Part shown: positions 8,165 through 17,343 of the stretch, piece after piece
How the letters are laid out: each line of letters opens with the position of its first letter
Position numbering within the stretch: position 1 is the first letter of the stretch
NCBI RefSeq assembly: GCF_002213425.1
Contig: NZ_NJGV01000004.1
Span: 288,260 to 352,259, forward strand
DNA: 64,000 bases
Source of the DNA: Herbaspirillum aquaticum
GTDB taxonomy: Bacteria; Pseudomonadota; Gammaproteobacteria; Burkholderiales; Burkholderiaceae_D
Direction: 5' to 3'
The notes under the pieces: model-generated
Seen by the model: the letters and a program-made list of their open reading frames with translations, nothing else
Told to the model about the DNA's origin: nothing
The model's database searches: none
Position numbers and translations under genes: made by a program

Positions 8165-8827
8165 ATGAAGTGCATCCCATCGCGCCGCCTGCTGGCCCCG
8201 CTGCTGGCCTCCCTGCTGGCCATGGTGCCCCTGGCCGGACATGCCGAAGCCGAAGGCCGGCTGTTCCAGCCACGCGGCGAAAACCTGATGATCTCGCCCC
8301 CGCCGGGCTGGCGCCTGGCCTACATGGACGGCGACCCGGACGGCAATTATGTCGTCGACTTCCTGCCGCCCAACGAAGCCCATGACTCCTGGCGCGAGGG
8401 CTACATGGGCGTGCAGCGCCGTGGCTATCCCGATGCCGGCCTCGTGGCCAACATCCAGGCGCGCAACCTCACCGTGGCGCAGGTGGCCTTGACTGAAGTA
8501 ATGCAGGGCGCCCAGCGCAATTGCCCGGGCCGCTTCGTGGCGATGGCGCAGAAGGATGGCAGCACCAACAATATTCCCGTCTCTGTCAGCGGCGGCTTCT
8601 GCGACCGTACCGGGCCAGTTGCGCCCTATGGCGAGGGAACTGTACTGGCGGTGTACCAGGGCAAGCAGCAACTGTTTGTCGTGCAGTTCAGCTGGCGTCC
8701 GCCGACCGAAAATGCGCTGAAACAATATCCGTACCGGATCTCGCCGGCCGGGCTGCAGCAGTATCTGGATCTGCTCAATGCGGCCACGCTGTGCGGTGGG
8801 CCGGAGGAGGGGAAGTGTCCTAACTGA
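8165..8827 (+). CDS. Exported protein of unknown function
   Basis: I do not recognise the family. The 220-residue product has a clear Sec signal peptide (RRLLAPLLASLLAMVPLAGHA, cleavage near residue 27) and no other membrane segment. The mature part has the start of a compact domain (ISPPPGWRLAYMDGDPDGNYVVDFLP) and cysteines near NCPGRF, GGFCDRTG, LCGG and the C-terminal GKCPN, which could form two disulfides in the periplasm. An AAAGGA ribosome site lies just before the ATG. It is divergent from the carboxylesterase across a short gap. Confidence 0.75.
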   Translation: MKCIPSRRLLAPLLASLLAMVPLAGHAEAEGRLFQPRGENLMISPPPGWRLAYMDGDPDGNYVVDFLPPNEAHDSWREGYMGVQRRGYPDAGLVANIQARNLTVAQVALTEVMQGAQRNCPGRFVAMAQKDGSTNNIPVSVSGGFCDRTGPVAPYGEGTVLAVYQGKQQLFVVQFSWRPPTENALKQYPYRISPAGLQQYLDLLNAATLCGGPEEGKCPN

Positions 8828-8837
8828 GGGGAAGGCG

Positions 8838-8859
8838 GGCCCGCATGGTCGTGCGGGCC
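8838..8859. terminator. Convergent hairpin
   Basis: GGCCCGCA and TGCGGGCC pair across a 6-base loop between two converging genes. There is no T-run, so this is a weak intrinsic terminator. Confidence 0.4.
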
Positions 8860-8871
8860 GCCGGGCTGCTG

Positions 8872-9501
8872 TTACTTGCTGGCAGGGCGGATTGCCGACT
8901 TGGGCCGGAAGGCCTTGCAGACGCTCTCATCAGTGTCGATGTAAGGACCACCGATGAGGTCGATGCAGTAGGGGATGGCGGCGAAGATGCCGGGCACCTT
9001 GACCTTGCCGTCCTGGTCCTTCAACCCTTCCAGTGTTTCGCGGATGGACTTGGGCTGGCCGGGCAGGTTCAGGACCAGCGCGGCATGGCCGTCGGTCTCG
9101 CGGATGACGGCAACCTGGCGCGAGAGAATGGCGGTGGGCACGAACTGCAGGCTGATCTGGCGCATCTGTTCGCCAAAGCCCGGCATTTCCTTGGTACCGA
9201 TGGCCAGCGTGGCTTCGGGCGTGACGTCGCGGCGCGACGGGCCGGTGCCGCCAGTGGTCAGCACCAGGTCGCATCGGGCCACATCGACCAGCTCCACCAG
9301 GGTCTGTTCGATCTGTGCACGTTCATCGGGGATCAGGCGGGTCTCGACTTCGAAAGCGCTGGTGAGCGCTTTGCTGAGCCATTCCTGCAGGGCGGGGATG
9401 CCCTGGTCCTGGTAGACGCCACCCGAGGCGCGGTCGGAGATGGAGACCAGCCCGACCCGCAGCACCTCACGGACGACGGGCGTGACGGCCTCAACGTTCA
9501 T
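8872..9501 (-). CDS. mog: Molybdopterin adenylyltransferase
   Basis: Mog activates molybdopterin by adenylation before MoeA inserts molybdate. The 209-residue product shows the MoaB/Mog fold: VGLVSISDRASGGVYQDQGIP at the N-terminus, the nucleotide-binding TTGGTGPSRRDVTPEAT and the conserved LPGQPKSIRETL. The ATG at 9501 overlaps the end of darP by 11 bp and has AGGA six bases upstream, so I prefer it to the ATG at 9507. The other cofactor genes (moaA, mobA, moeA) are 31 kb away. Confidence 0.9.
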   Translation of the reverse strand: MNVEAVTPVVREVLRVGLVSISDRASGGVYQDQGIPALQEWLSKALTSAFEVETRLIPDERAQIEQTLVELVDVARCDLVLTTGGTGPSRRDVTPEATLAIGTKEMPGFGEQMRQISLQFVPTAILSRQVAVIRETDGHAALVLNLPGQPKSIRETLEGLKDQDGKVKVPGIFAAIPYCIDLIGGPYIDTDESVCKAFRPKSAIRPASK

Positions 9502-10096
9502 CGTCATCCTGCTCGCCGGCCTCATCCTCGGCGGCTTCGTTCTTGGCGCGCGCGGCGTCGGCCTGCAACTGCTTGAGGATCTGGAAGATTTCGCGGTAGG
9601 CCTTGGGCGGCTTGTTTTCCGCCTGCTCCTTGCGGGCATTGCGGATGAGCGTGCGCATGTGCTGCACGTCAACTTCGGGATGGCGGTTCAGCAGTTCGGT
9701 CAACGCCTGGTCATCGGCCAGCAGCTTTTCGCGGCGGCGTTCCAGGGCGTGCATGGCGGCGGTTTCAGCCTTGGAGGCGCCGTGCCAGCTGTCGATGGTC
9801 TTCTGGATGATGGCGATCTCGTCGGCTTCCAGCGTGCGCATTTTCTTGCCCACGTACTGCATCTGGCGGCGACGGCCTTCGTGATCCTTGATCTGCTGGC
9901 ATTCGAGGATGGCGTCGCGCACGTCTTCGGGCATGGGGACGCGCTTGACGCGGTCGCGCGGTTCATTGACCAGCGATTCGCCCAGCTTTTGCAGGGCATC
10001 CATCTCGCGCTTGAGCTGGGACTTGGAGGGGCGGTCGTATTCCTGTTCGAATTCGCTGGATTGGAATCCGACAGCACCGCGGTTGGCATTGGGCAT
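9491..10096 (-). CDS. darP: Ribosome-associated protein DarP (YjgA, DUF615)
   Basis: This 201-residue protein of the YjgA/DUF615 family associates with the 50S subunit during late assembly in E. coli. The sequence shows the family blocks PSKSQLKREMDALQKLGESLV, DAILECQQIKDHEGRRRQMQYVGKKMR and a C-terminal acidic tail. It is divergent from pmbA, a pairing common in beta- and gammaproteobacteria. The stop overlaps the mog start, so the two are probably cotranscribed. Confidence 0.93.
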   Translation of the reverse strand: MPNANRGAVGFQSSEFEQEYDRPSKSQLKREMDALQKLGESLVNEPRDRVKRVPMPEDVRDAILECQQIKDHEGRRRQMQYVGKKMRTLEADEIAIIQKTIDSWHGASKAETAAMHALERRREKLLADDQALTELLNRHPEVDVQHMRTLIRNARKEQAENKPPKAYREIFQILKQLQADAARAKNEAAEDEAGEQDDDER

Positions 10097-10171
10097 ATCG
10101 TGACTTCGAGAAATAAAGCTTAACGACTGCTATGATAACCGCTTTACCCGCATTTCAGAGAAAACAGGCTC

Positions 10172-11536
10172 ATGAGCGATACCCCATTCACGCACAGTCA
10201 GGACCAGTTGAAGCAGTTGGCGCAGGATGTCTTGCGTTATGCCCGGGACAAGGGCGCCTCGGACGCCGCCGTCGACATCAGCGAAGGCAGTGGCCTCTCG
10301 GTAGCGGTGCGCAAGGGCAAGATCGAGACCATCGAGCAGAACAAGGACAAGGGCATCGGCGTGACGGTGTTCCTCGGAGAAGGCCGCCAGGTGCGGCGCG
10401 GCAATGCCAGCACCTCGGATTTTTCGCAGCAGGCGCTGAAGGAAACGGTCGAGGCCGCCTACAACATCGCCCGCTTCACCGCCATCGATGATTGCGCCGG
10501 CCTGCCCGACGCCGAGATGCTGGAAATGGCCCCGCGCGACCTGAAACTGTTTTCGCCATGGAACATTTCCGCCGAAGAAGCTGTGGCGCTGGCCCAACGC
10601 TGCGAGACCGCAGCCCTCGAGACCGACCCGCGCATCACCAACAGCGAAGGGGCCGGCGTCTACGTCCAGCACTCGCATTTCGTCGCGGCCAACAGCCGTG
10701 GTTTCATGGGCGGCTATCCGTTCTCGCGCCATACCATCTCGGTGGCCCCCATCGCCGGCAAGGGCGCGGGCATGCAGCGCGATGACTGGTATTCCTCCAA
10801 ACGCGATCCGAAGAAACTCGCCAAGCCCGAAGCCATCGGCCGTTACGCCGCCGAGCGCGCGCTGGCCCGCCTGAACGCGCGCAAGCTCACGACCCGCAAG
10901 TGCCCGGTGCTGTTCGAAGCGCCGCTGGCAGCGGGTCTCCTGGGGGCTTTCGTGCAGGCGGTGTCGGGCGGTGCGTTGTACCGCAAGTCGACCTTCCTGC
11001 TCGATTCGCTGGGCCAGCAGGTCTTCCCCGAGCACATCCAGATCCTGGAAGATCCGCACGTGGTCGGCGGTGTCGGTTCGGCGCCCTTCGATGAAGAGGG
11101 CGTGCGTACCGTCAAGCGCGAGGTCATCAAGGATGGCGTGGTGCAGGGCTACTTCCTGTCGACGTATTCGGCCCGCAAGCTGGGCATGCAGACCACCGGC
11201 AACTCCGGTGGCTCGCACAACCTGACGCTGCGCTCGGACCTGACCACCAAGGCCGATACCTTCAAGGGCATGTTGAAGAAGATGGGCACAGGTCTGCTGG
11301 TGACCGAGCTGATGGGGCAGGGCGTGAACTACGTGACCGGCGACTATTCGCGTGGCGCTTCGGGTTACTGGGTCGAGAATGGCGTGATCCAGTATCCGGT
11401 GGAAGAAATCACCATCGCCGGCAACATGAAGGACATGCTGCGCCAGATCGTGGGCGTGGGTAACGACACGCTCATTCGCGGCAGCAAGGAAACGGGTTCC
11501 ATCCTGCTGGAAAACATGACCATCGCTGGCGACTGA
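10172..11536 (+). CDS. pmbA: Metalloprotease subunit PmbA (TldE)
   Basis: PmbA/TldE forms a heterodimeric zinc protease with TldD that degrades unfolded peptides and matures small modified peptides. The 454-residue length is normal. The N-terminal half has DVSEGSGLSV-like DISEGSGLSVAVRKGKIETIEQNKDKGIGVTVF, and the C-terminal half has FDEEGVRTVKREVI and GDYSRGASGYWVENGVIQYPVEEITIAGNM, both typical of the family. A TATGAT sequence at 10131-10136 may be its -10 box. No tldD is seen in this window. Confidence 0.94.
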   Translation: MSDTPFTHSQDQLKQLAQDVLRYARDKGASDAAVDISEGSGLSVAVRKGKIETIEQNKDKGIGVTVFLGEGRQVRRGNASTSDFSQQALKETVEAAYNIARFTAIDDCAGLPDAEMLEMAPRDLKLFSPWNISAEEAVALAQRCETAALETDPRITNSEGAGVYVQHSHFVAANSRGFMGGYPFSRHTISVAPIAGKGAGMQRDDWYSSKRDPKKLAKPEAIGRYAAERALARLNARKLTTRKCPVLFEAPLAAGLLGAFVQAVSGGALYRKSTFLLDSLGQQVFPEHIQILEDPHVVGGVGSAPFDEEGVRTVKREVIKDGVVQGYFLSTYSARKLGMQTTGNSGGSHNLTLRSDLTTKADTFKGMLKKMGTGLLVTELMGQGVNYVTGDYSRGASGYWVENGVIQYPVEEITIAGNMKDMLRQIVGVGNDTLIRGSKETGSILLENMTIAGD

Positions 11537-11616
11537 TCGTGCAGCACGCCGCCCGGCCGCCGTTGGCGCACCGGGTGGTGCCACGGCCAGCGCCGCCCAT
11601 CTTGGGGAGGCAAGCC

Positions 11617-12108
11617 ATGGACGACATCCACATCCGGCGCGGCTATCTGCCAGGCGCCATCGGGCGTGTAGCCGAGCTGCACGCGGCGTATTACACCGAA
11701 AACTGGAGCTTCGGCGTGTATTTCGAAGCCCGCATCGCCACTGAACTGGCGGCCTTCATGAGCCGCTACGACGACAGCCGTGACGGCTTCTGGACGGCCA
11801 CCGTGCATGGCCGCGTCGAAGGTTCGCTGACCATCGACGGCCAGCATGGGCAGCAGCAGGGCGCCTGGCTGCGCTGGTTCATCTCTTCCGAAAAATTGCG
11901 TGGACGCGGCGTGGGCGATGCCCTGCTGAGCGAGGCCATCCGCTTCTGCGCGCAGTGCGATTTCCCCTCGATCTACCTGTGGACCTTCGAGGGCCTGCAC
12001 GCCGCGCACAACCTCTACCAGCGTCACGGATTCATCCTCACCGAGGAGCGCATCGGCTCGCATTGGGGCGTCAAGCTCAACGAGCAGCGCTACGAACTGC
12101 TGCTGTAG
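11617..12108 (+). CDS. GNAT-family N-acetyltransferase
   Basis: This 163-residue GNAT protein has the acetyl-CoA binding motif LRGRGVGDALLSEAIRF and the C-terminal HNLYQRHGFILTEER block. The start at 11617 has a strong GGGGAGG six bases upstream; the longer frame from 11539 has none. It lies 80 bp after pmbA and just before an MFS pump, suggesting a small unit. The acceptor substrate is unknown. Confidence 0.85.
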   Translation: MDDIHIRRGYLPGAIGRVAELHAAYYTENWSFGVYFEARIATELAAFMSRYDDSRDGFWTATVHGRVEGSLTIDGQHGQQQGAWLRWFISSEKLRGRGVGDALLSEAIRFCAQCDFPSIYLWTFEGLHAAHNLYQRHGFILTEERIGSHWGVKLNEQRYELLL

Positions 12109-12189
12109 CACGCAAGGCAGGCCATGCCGCTCAGCGCTAGAATGTCGGATTGGCGCACGCGCGCAACTTCGGACATTCGTTCTCCGCAC

Positions 12190-13788
12190 ATGGCCCTACA
12201 CACCGACGCCGCCCACTCCAGCGGCCAAGTCCTGCCGTTCCGCGAATCCCTGCTGGCCACGCTGGGCATCTGCTTCGTCATCATGCTGGTGGCCCTGGAC
12301 CAGACTATCGTCGGCACTGCGCTGCCGACCATCGTGGCCGAACTCAAGGGCTTTGAACTCTATGCCTGGGTCGCCACGGCCTATCTGCTGACCTCGGTCA
12401 TCACCGTGCCCATCTTCGGACGGCTCGGCGATTATTTCGGGCGCAAGCCTTTCGTGATTGCCTCCATCATCGTCTTCGTCGGTGCTTCCGCCTTGTGCGG
12501 CATGGCCAACAGCATGCTGTTCCTGGTGCTCGCGCGCGGGCTGCAGGGCATTGGCGGGGGCATGCTGGTGGGCACCTGTTTCGCTTCCATCGCTGACCTG
12601 TTTCCCGATCCGCGCGTGCGCTTGCGCTGGCAGATCATCCTGTCGGCCTCCTTCGGCATCGCCACGGCAGTCGGTCCTTCGCTGGGCGGCTTCCTCACGC
12701 AAGGGCTGGGCTGGCGCTGGGTGTTCTATTGCAACCTGCCCATCGGCGTGCTGTCGCTGTTTTTCGTCTGGCGCTTCGTACCCCACATCCGCCACATGCA
12801 GCACGCGGGCAAGATGCGGCTGGACTGGCCGGGTGCGCTGTTGATCTCGCTTTCGCTGGGCAGCCTGCAATTGCTGGTCGAACTGCTGCCCAAGCGCGGC
12901 ATCACCGGCAGCATGCTGCTCTTGCTGGCGCTTTCGGTGGCGGCCTTTTATGCGCTCTGGAAGTGGGAGCAGCGCGCCGCGCAGCCCATCCTGCCCTTTG
13001 AAATGCTGCGTGACCGTGCGCTGGCCAGCCTGTTCCTGCTGTCGGTACTGGCCGGCTTTGCCATGTTCTCTCTGCTGATGTATGCGCCGCTGCTGTTCCA
13101 GGGCGGATTCGGTTTGAGCCCGCGTGAAGCCGGGCTGCTCATCACGCCGCTGGTGGCCTGTATTACCGTGGCCAGCATCGTCAATGGCCGCATCATCACG
13201 CGCATTCCCAATCCCAACCTGATGATGAACCTGGGCTTTGCACTGATCGCTGCGTCCTGCCTGGGTGTGGTGCTGTGTGATCGCACGACCGGCAATGGCT
13301 TCCTGCTGGCAGTGATGCTGGCCGGTGGTTTCGGGCTGGGCCTGGTCTTGCCCAATCTCACCGTGTTTGCCCAGCAGGCTGCCGCACGCGAGCACCTGGG
13401 CATCGCCACTGCCTTGCTGCAGTCACTGCGCATGATCGGCGGCATGCTGGGGACGGCCATCACCGGCACGCTGGTGAGCCAGATGTATGGCGCAGGCGTG
13501 CAGAAGGCCCTGGAAGGAGACCACGCGGCGCAATGGCTCAAGGACTTCAGTGATCCGGAAGTGCTGGTCAACCATGACATCCAGTCGGTGCTGCTGGCCC
13601 AGCTGATGCAGGCCGGACATGATGGCTCGGCCTTGCTGGAAGCGGCGCGCGAGGCGCTGGTCGGGGCCATTCACATGGGCATCGCCATTGCCATCGTGGC
13701 CGCGCTGGCAGGGCTGTGGATGGTGCGGCGCGTGCCACCCATCCGCTTTGACCAGGACAAGAAGGTCGAGCCGGTGATGTCGGAATGA
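12190..13788 (+). CDS. MFS multidrug exporter, DHA2 (EmrB/QacA) family
   Basis: This is an inner-membrane proton antiporter of 532 residues with about 14 predicted helices. Seen motifs are LDQTIVGTALPTIVAEL in helix 1 (DHA2 motif D1), motif A GRLGDYFGRKP between helices 2 and 3, and the motif C-like GPSLGGFLTQGLGWRWVF. I start at ATG 12190; the frame extends upstream to 12124 but that part overlaps the probable promoter. No membrane-fusion partner (EmrA) is adjacent, so it probably works alone. Substrates are unknown drugs or metabolites. Confidence 0.9.
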   Translation: MALHTDAAHSSGQVLPFRESLLATLGICFVIMLVALDQTIVGTALPTIVAELKGFELYAWVATAYLLTSVITVPIFGRLGDYFGRKPFVIASIIVFVGASALCGMANSMLFLVLARGLQGIGGGMLVGTCFASIADLFPDPRVRLRWQIILSASFGIATAVGPSLGGFLTQGLGWRWVFYCNLPIGVLSLFFVWRFVPHIRHMQHAGKMRLDWPGALLISLSLGSLQLLVELLPKRGITGSMLLLLALSVAAFYALWKWEQRAAQPILPFEMLRDRALASLFLLSVLAGFAMFSLLMYAPLLFQGGFGLSPREAGLLITPLVACITVASIVNGRIITRIPNPNLMMNLGFALIAASCLGVVLCDRTTGNGFLLAVMLAGGFGLGLVLPNLTVFAQQAAAREHLGIATALLQSLRMIGGMLGTAITGTLVSQMYGAGVQKALEGDHAAQWLKDFSDPEVLVNHDIQSVLLAQLMQAGHDGSALLEAAREALVGAIHMGIAIAIVAALAGLWMVRRVPPIRFDQDKKVEPVMSE

Positions 13789-13810
13789 CTGGCATGGGCC
13801 GGCCGCATGC

Positions 13811-13840
13811 AAAAACGGACCCGCAGGTCCGTTTTTTTTT
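13811..13840 (+). terminator. Rho-independent terminator
   Basis: AAAAACGGACC pairs with GGTCCGTTTTT around a CGCA loop and is followed by a T-run. It ends the MFS transcript and, being symmetric, may also end the converging photolyase transcript. Confidence 0.8.
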
Positions 13841-13897
13841 GCTTGCCGTGCTTGTGATGCTTGCCATGCTTGTGGTGCTTGAAGTAGCGCGGCGCGC

Positions 13898-15391
13898 TTA
13901 TTCGGCCTTTTCCGTTTTCTTGACCACGGCATAGCGTTCCAGCGTGCGTTCGCGCGCCTCGGCGTGATCCACGATGGGGCGCGGATAGTTCGTTCCCAGC
14001 GTCACGCCGGCCGACATGCGCTCATCGGGTGTGGCCGTCCACGGTGCATGGATGCGCTTGTCCGAGAGCTTGGCCAGTTGCGGCAGGTAGCGGCGTATGA
14101 ACTTGCCTTCCGGATCAAACTTCTCCGATTGCGTGACCGGATTGAAGATGCGGAAGTAGGGCTGCGCATCACAGCCTGAAGACGACGCCCACTGCCAGCC
14201 GCCATTGTTGGCCGAGAGGTCGAAGTCGTTGAGATGGAGCGCAAAATATTTCTCACCCCAGCGCCAGTCGATCCCCAGGTCCTTGGTGAGGAAACTGGCC
14301 ACCACCATGCGCAGGCGGTTGTGCATGTAGCCGGTCTGGTTGATCTGCGCCATGGCGGCATCTACCAGCGGATAGCCGGTGCGTCCCTCGCACCAGGCGG
14401 CAAAGAGTTCTTCGGCGTGCTTGCCGTGCTCCCATTTGATCGCATCGTACTCGGGCTTGAAGGCCTTGGCCGTCACGCGCGGATGGTGGTGCAGGATCAT
14501 GAAGTAGAAATCGCGCCAGGTCAGCTCCGACAGCCAGACCGCCGCACCCGCCGCGCCTTGTCCGGCATGCATGGCCTGCATCGCGGCCCGCGCGAGCGTG
14601 CGGATGGAGACCGTGCCGAAGCGCAGGTGGATCGACAGGTAGGATGGCCCCTTCACTGCCGGAAAATCACGCGCCGTGCCGTAGGCGCCGATACGGCCCA
14701 GGAAGTCCTCCAGCAGGGACTGGGCACCGGACATGCCGGTCGGAATGTTCAGTTCCTGCAGGTTGCTGGGTTGGAAGCCCAGGGCCTTGTGCGAAGGTAG
14801 TCCGTGATGCGCCTTGCCTGGCGGCTTGGCCAAGGCCCTGAAGTATTTCTCGACCGGATAGGGTTTGAGGTAGAAGTCGCCACCGGCGGCCGCCAGCCTG
14901 GCCATCCACGCATTCTTGTAGGGCGTGAAGACCGAGAAGGGCTTGGCCGACTGGGTCAGTACTTCGTCCTTTTCAAAGATCACCTGGTCCTTGTAGCTCA
15001 GCAGTTGTGCGCCGTGTTTCTTGAGGGCCTTGTCTACGGCCGCATCCCGCGCGATGGCCGCAGGCTCATAGTCGGTGTTGGCAAAGACCGCCTGCACGCC
15101 CAGCTCGGCGGCCAGGTCCGGAATGCATGTGGCGGCCGATCCGTGCAGCACGATCAGCCCGCCGCCGGCCTTGCGCAAGGCCTCATCCAGCTCGGCCACG
15201 CTGGCCAGCAGGAAGTCGACGCGGCGATCCTGCTCCACTCCATCGGCCTTCAAGGCATCGAGGATGTTGGTATCGAAGACGAACACGCACCACACGGACT
15301 GGCTCTGCGTGAGCGCGTAGTAGAGGGCAGCATGATCGGTGTGGCGCAGGTCGCGGCGGAACCAGACCAGGGACTTGTCGAATTGGGGCAT
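13898..15391 (-). CDS. phrB: Deoxyribodipyrimidine photolyase
   Basis: This is a light-driven DNA repair enzyme that splits UV-induced cyclobutane pyrimidine dimers using FAD. The 497-residue protein has the N-terminal antenna-binding Rossmann domain (LVWFRRDLRHTDHAALYYAL) and the C-terminal FAD domain with LTWRDFYFMILHHHPRV, TGYPLVDAAMAQINQTGYMHNRLRMV and DFDLSANNGGWQWASSSGCD. These match class I CPD photolyases. The start MPQFDKSL at 15391 gives the expected N-terminus; the upstream extension does not resemble the family. Confidence 0.94.
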   Translation of the reverse strand: MPQFDKSLVWFRRDLRHTDHAALYYALTQSQSVWCVFVFDTNILDALKADGVEQDRRVDFLLASVAELDEALRKAGGGLIVLHGSAATCIPDLAAELGVQAVFANTDYEPAAIARDAAVDKALKKHGAQLLSYKDQVIFEKDEVLTQSAKPFSVFTPYKNAWMARLAAAGGDFYLKPYPVEKYFRALAKPPGKAHHGLPSHKALGFQPSNLQELNIPTGMSGAQSLLEDFLGRIGAYGTARDFPAVKGPSYLSIHLRFGTVSIRTLARAAMQAMHAGQGAAGAAVWLSELTWRDFYFMILHHHPRVTAKAFKPEYDAIKWEHGKHAEELFAAWCEGRTGYPLVDAAMAQINQTGYMHNRLRMVVASFLTKDLGIDWRWGEKYFALHLNDFDLSANNGGWQWASSSGCDAQPYFRIFNPVTQSEKFDPEGKFIRRYLPQLAKLSDKRIHAPWTATPDERMSAGVTLGTNYPRPIVDHAEARERTLERYAVVKKTEKAE

Positions 15392-15522
15392 TGCGTTGCT
15401 GTTCTTCTTCAATGGGTTTGACTTCGGCCCGCGCAAACGGAATCACGTTGCGGCGGTGGCTACTGGTTGGTAGCGTTTTTGGTGAATGATAAAAGATTTT
15501 CATGGATTTGACCCGTCGCATC

Positions 15523-15549
15523 TCAAGGAGGCTATCGTCTGGCCGATAA
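15523..15549 (+). promoter_or_regulatory. FliA (sigma-28) promoter of the chemoreceptor gene
   Basis: The sequence is TCAAGGAG-N11-GCCGATAA. The -10 element is a perfect match to the sigma-28 consensus, and the -35 matches the TCAAG form seen in betaproteobacteria with correct spacing. It lies 83 bp upstream of the chemoreceptor ATG. Confidence 0.8.
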
Positions 15550-15631
15550 TCACGTATCCGCATACGATGCGGAGAACGAGGGAAGGCGCTGCGATCCGCA
15601 TGCGTCTCGTGCAATGGGAGATGGGGAAACA

Positions 15632-17173
15632 ATGAAGAACATGACGATCGGCACCCGGCTGGGGCTGGGTTTTGCCGCGATTCTGGGTTTGATGCTGGTG
15701 ATTGCCGCCATTGGCGTGGGGCGGCTGCAAGCGGTGGGAAACCTCAATGACACGATGGTCAATGACGCGCTGGTCAAGGAAAGGCTGGTCATCACGTTCT
15801 ATCGCTCCATCGAGCTCAACGTCGGCCGCATCGTGGCCGCGGCCAAGAATCCGGATGTCGAACAGCAGAAGTTCTACAAGCAGGAGATCGGTGCCACCAT
15901 CAGCAAGAACAATGAGCTGGTCAAGCGGATGGAAGAACTGATCACCGATGATGCCGGGCGTGCTGCCCTGGCCGAGATCAACGAACGCCGCAAGGTGGTG
16001 CTGGCGGCCAATGCGCAGGTCTTCAAGGAAAAAGACGCAGGCAACGAAGAGGGGGCGCGCAAGGCGGTGGACGAGCTGCTGCTGCCGAGTACGCGCGTCT
16101 ACCTGGCTGCCATCGACAAGCTGGCCGTGATGCAGTCCGACCGCATCAAGAACCAGACCGCAGAAATCGATAGTCTCTTCCGCAATGCGCGTACGCTCAT
16201 GATCGTGCTGGGCGTAGTCGCGCTGCTGCTGGGCGTGGCCCTGGCGTGGGCCATCACGCGTTCGATCACGGCACCGCTGCACAAGGCGGTGGACGTGGCC
16301 AGCCGCGTGGCCAAGGGGCAGCTGGACAACCATATCGAGGTGCGCGGCCAGGATGAAACCGGCCAGCTCATGCGCGCACTCAAGGAAATGAATGACAATT
16401 TGGTGGGCATCGTCACCCGGGTGCGCCAAGGCACCGATACCATCGCCACGGCCTCCAGCGAGATCGCCGATGGCAACCTGGACCTGTCCAATCGCACCGA
16501 GCAGCAAGCCAGTTCGCTGGAAGAGACCGCCTCGGCCATGGAAGAACTGACCTCGACCGTGAAGCAGAACGCTGATAACGCGCGCCAGGCCAACCAGTTG
16601 GCGGTGTCGGCATCGGAGGTGGCGGTGCAGGGCGGTTCGGTGGTGTCGGAGGTGGTGGCCACCATGGGCTCGATCAACGATTCCTCGCGCAAGATCGTGG
16701 ACATCATTGCGGTCATCGATGGCATCGCTTTCCAGACCAATATCCTCGCCCTCAATGCCGCCGTGGAAGCAGCGCGCGCAGGCGAGCAGGGGCGCGGCTT
16801 TGCGGTGGTGGCCTCCGAGGTGCGTACCCTGGCGCAGCGTTCGGCCAGTGCCGCCAAGGAGATCAAGGAACTCATCGGTGACTCGGTGGGCAAGGTGGAG
16901 GCGGGCAGCAAGCTGGTCGAGCAGGCTGGTTCGACGATGGAAGAAGTGGTGGCCAGCGTGCGCCGCGTGACCGACATCGTGGCCGAAATCACCTCGGCTT
17001 CGCAGGAGCAGAGTGACGGGATCGAGCAGGTCAACCAGGCCATCAACCTGATGGACGAAGCGACCCAGCAGAATGCGGCGCTGGTGGAACAGGCGGCTGC
17101 GGCGGCGCGGCAGATGCAGGAGCAGGCGGCGGGCTTGAGTGAGACCGTGAGCGTGTTTCGTTTGAAGGGATAA
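15632..17173 (+). CDS. Methyl-accepting chemotaxis protein (Tar-like, 4HB)
   Basis: This is an inner-membrane chemoreceptor of 513 residues. It has a short N-terminal cytoplasmic tail, TM1 (about 12-30), a four-helix-bundle periplasmic domain (about 32-190), TM2 ([22 protein letters not shown]), a HAMP linker and the signalling domain. The hairpin tip [43 protein letters not shown] is the highly conserved CheA/CheW contact. It ends in SVFRLKG with no CheR-docking NWETF-type pentapeptide. A FliA promoter places it in the flagellar regulon. The ligand is not predictable. I take ATG 15632 over 15614. Confidence 0.93.
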   Translation: MKNMTIGTRLGLGFAAILGLMLVIAAIGVGRLQAVGNLNDTMVNDALVKERLVITFYRSIELNVGRIVAAAKNPDVEQQKFYKQEIGATISKNNELVKRMEELITDDAGRAALAEINERRKVVLAANAQVFKEKDAGNEEGARKAVDELLLPSTRVYLAAIDKLAVMQSDRIKNQTAEIDSLFRNARTLMIVLGVVALLLGVALAWAITRSITAPLHKAVDVASRVAKGQLDNHIEVRGQDETGQLMRALKEMNDNLVGIVTRVRQGTDTIATASSEIADGNLDLSNRTEQQASSLEETASAMEELTSTVKQNADNARQANQLAVSASEVAVQGGSVVSEVVATMGSINDSSRKIVDIIAVIDGIAFQTNILALNAAVEAARAGEQGRGFAVVASEVRTLAQRSASAAKEIKELIGDSVGKVEAGSKLVEQAGSTMEEVVASVRRVTDIVAEITSASQEQSDGIEQVNQAINLMDEATQQNAALVEQAAAAARQMQEQAAGLSETVSVFRLKG

Positions 17174-17187
17174 GAAAACCAGGGCAG

Positions 17188-17284
17188 GGCGCGCAGGCGC
17201 CTTGCTCGCGGTCCCCAAAAAACTAAAGGCCGACTGACTTTCGTCAATCGGCCTTTTTTGTTTTGCTGCGCACGGAGGACCTCG
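17188..17284. repeat. Repeat copy A: decayed copy of tRNA-Leu 3' flank
   Basis: About 97 bp here match 17344-17440 at roughly 85% identity. The match covers GGCGCGCA-GCGCCTTGCTCG, the shared stem-loop and a degenerate copy of the tRNA 3' end (CACGGAGGACCTCG compared with CACGGAGGGACTCG). Confidence 0.7.
17225..17257 (+). terminator. Terminator of the chemoreceptor gene
   Basis: AAAGGCCGA-TGAC pairs with GTCAATCGGCCTTT around a short loop and is followed by TTTTTTG. It is the better of two duplicated copies of this hairpin. Confidence 0.7.
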
Positions 17285-17302
17285 GTCACGTTCCGCGACC
17301 CC

Positions 17303-17324
17303 GTCCGGCCTTGCAAGGCCGGAC
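17303..17324. repeat. Perfect 22-bp palindrome
   Basis: GTCCGGCCTTG is followed directly by its exact complement CAAGGCCGGAC, between the two repeat copies. Its role is unknown. Confidence 0.6.
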
Positions 17325-17343
17325 TTTCTCGTCCCTCCCGCAA

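Noticed and set aside
15523..15531. AAGGAGG as a strong ribosome site
   Set aside because: No start codon follows at a usable distance, and the bases form the -35 part of a FliA promoter.
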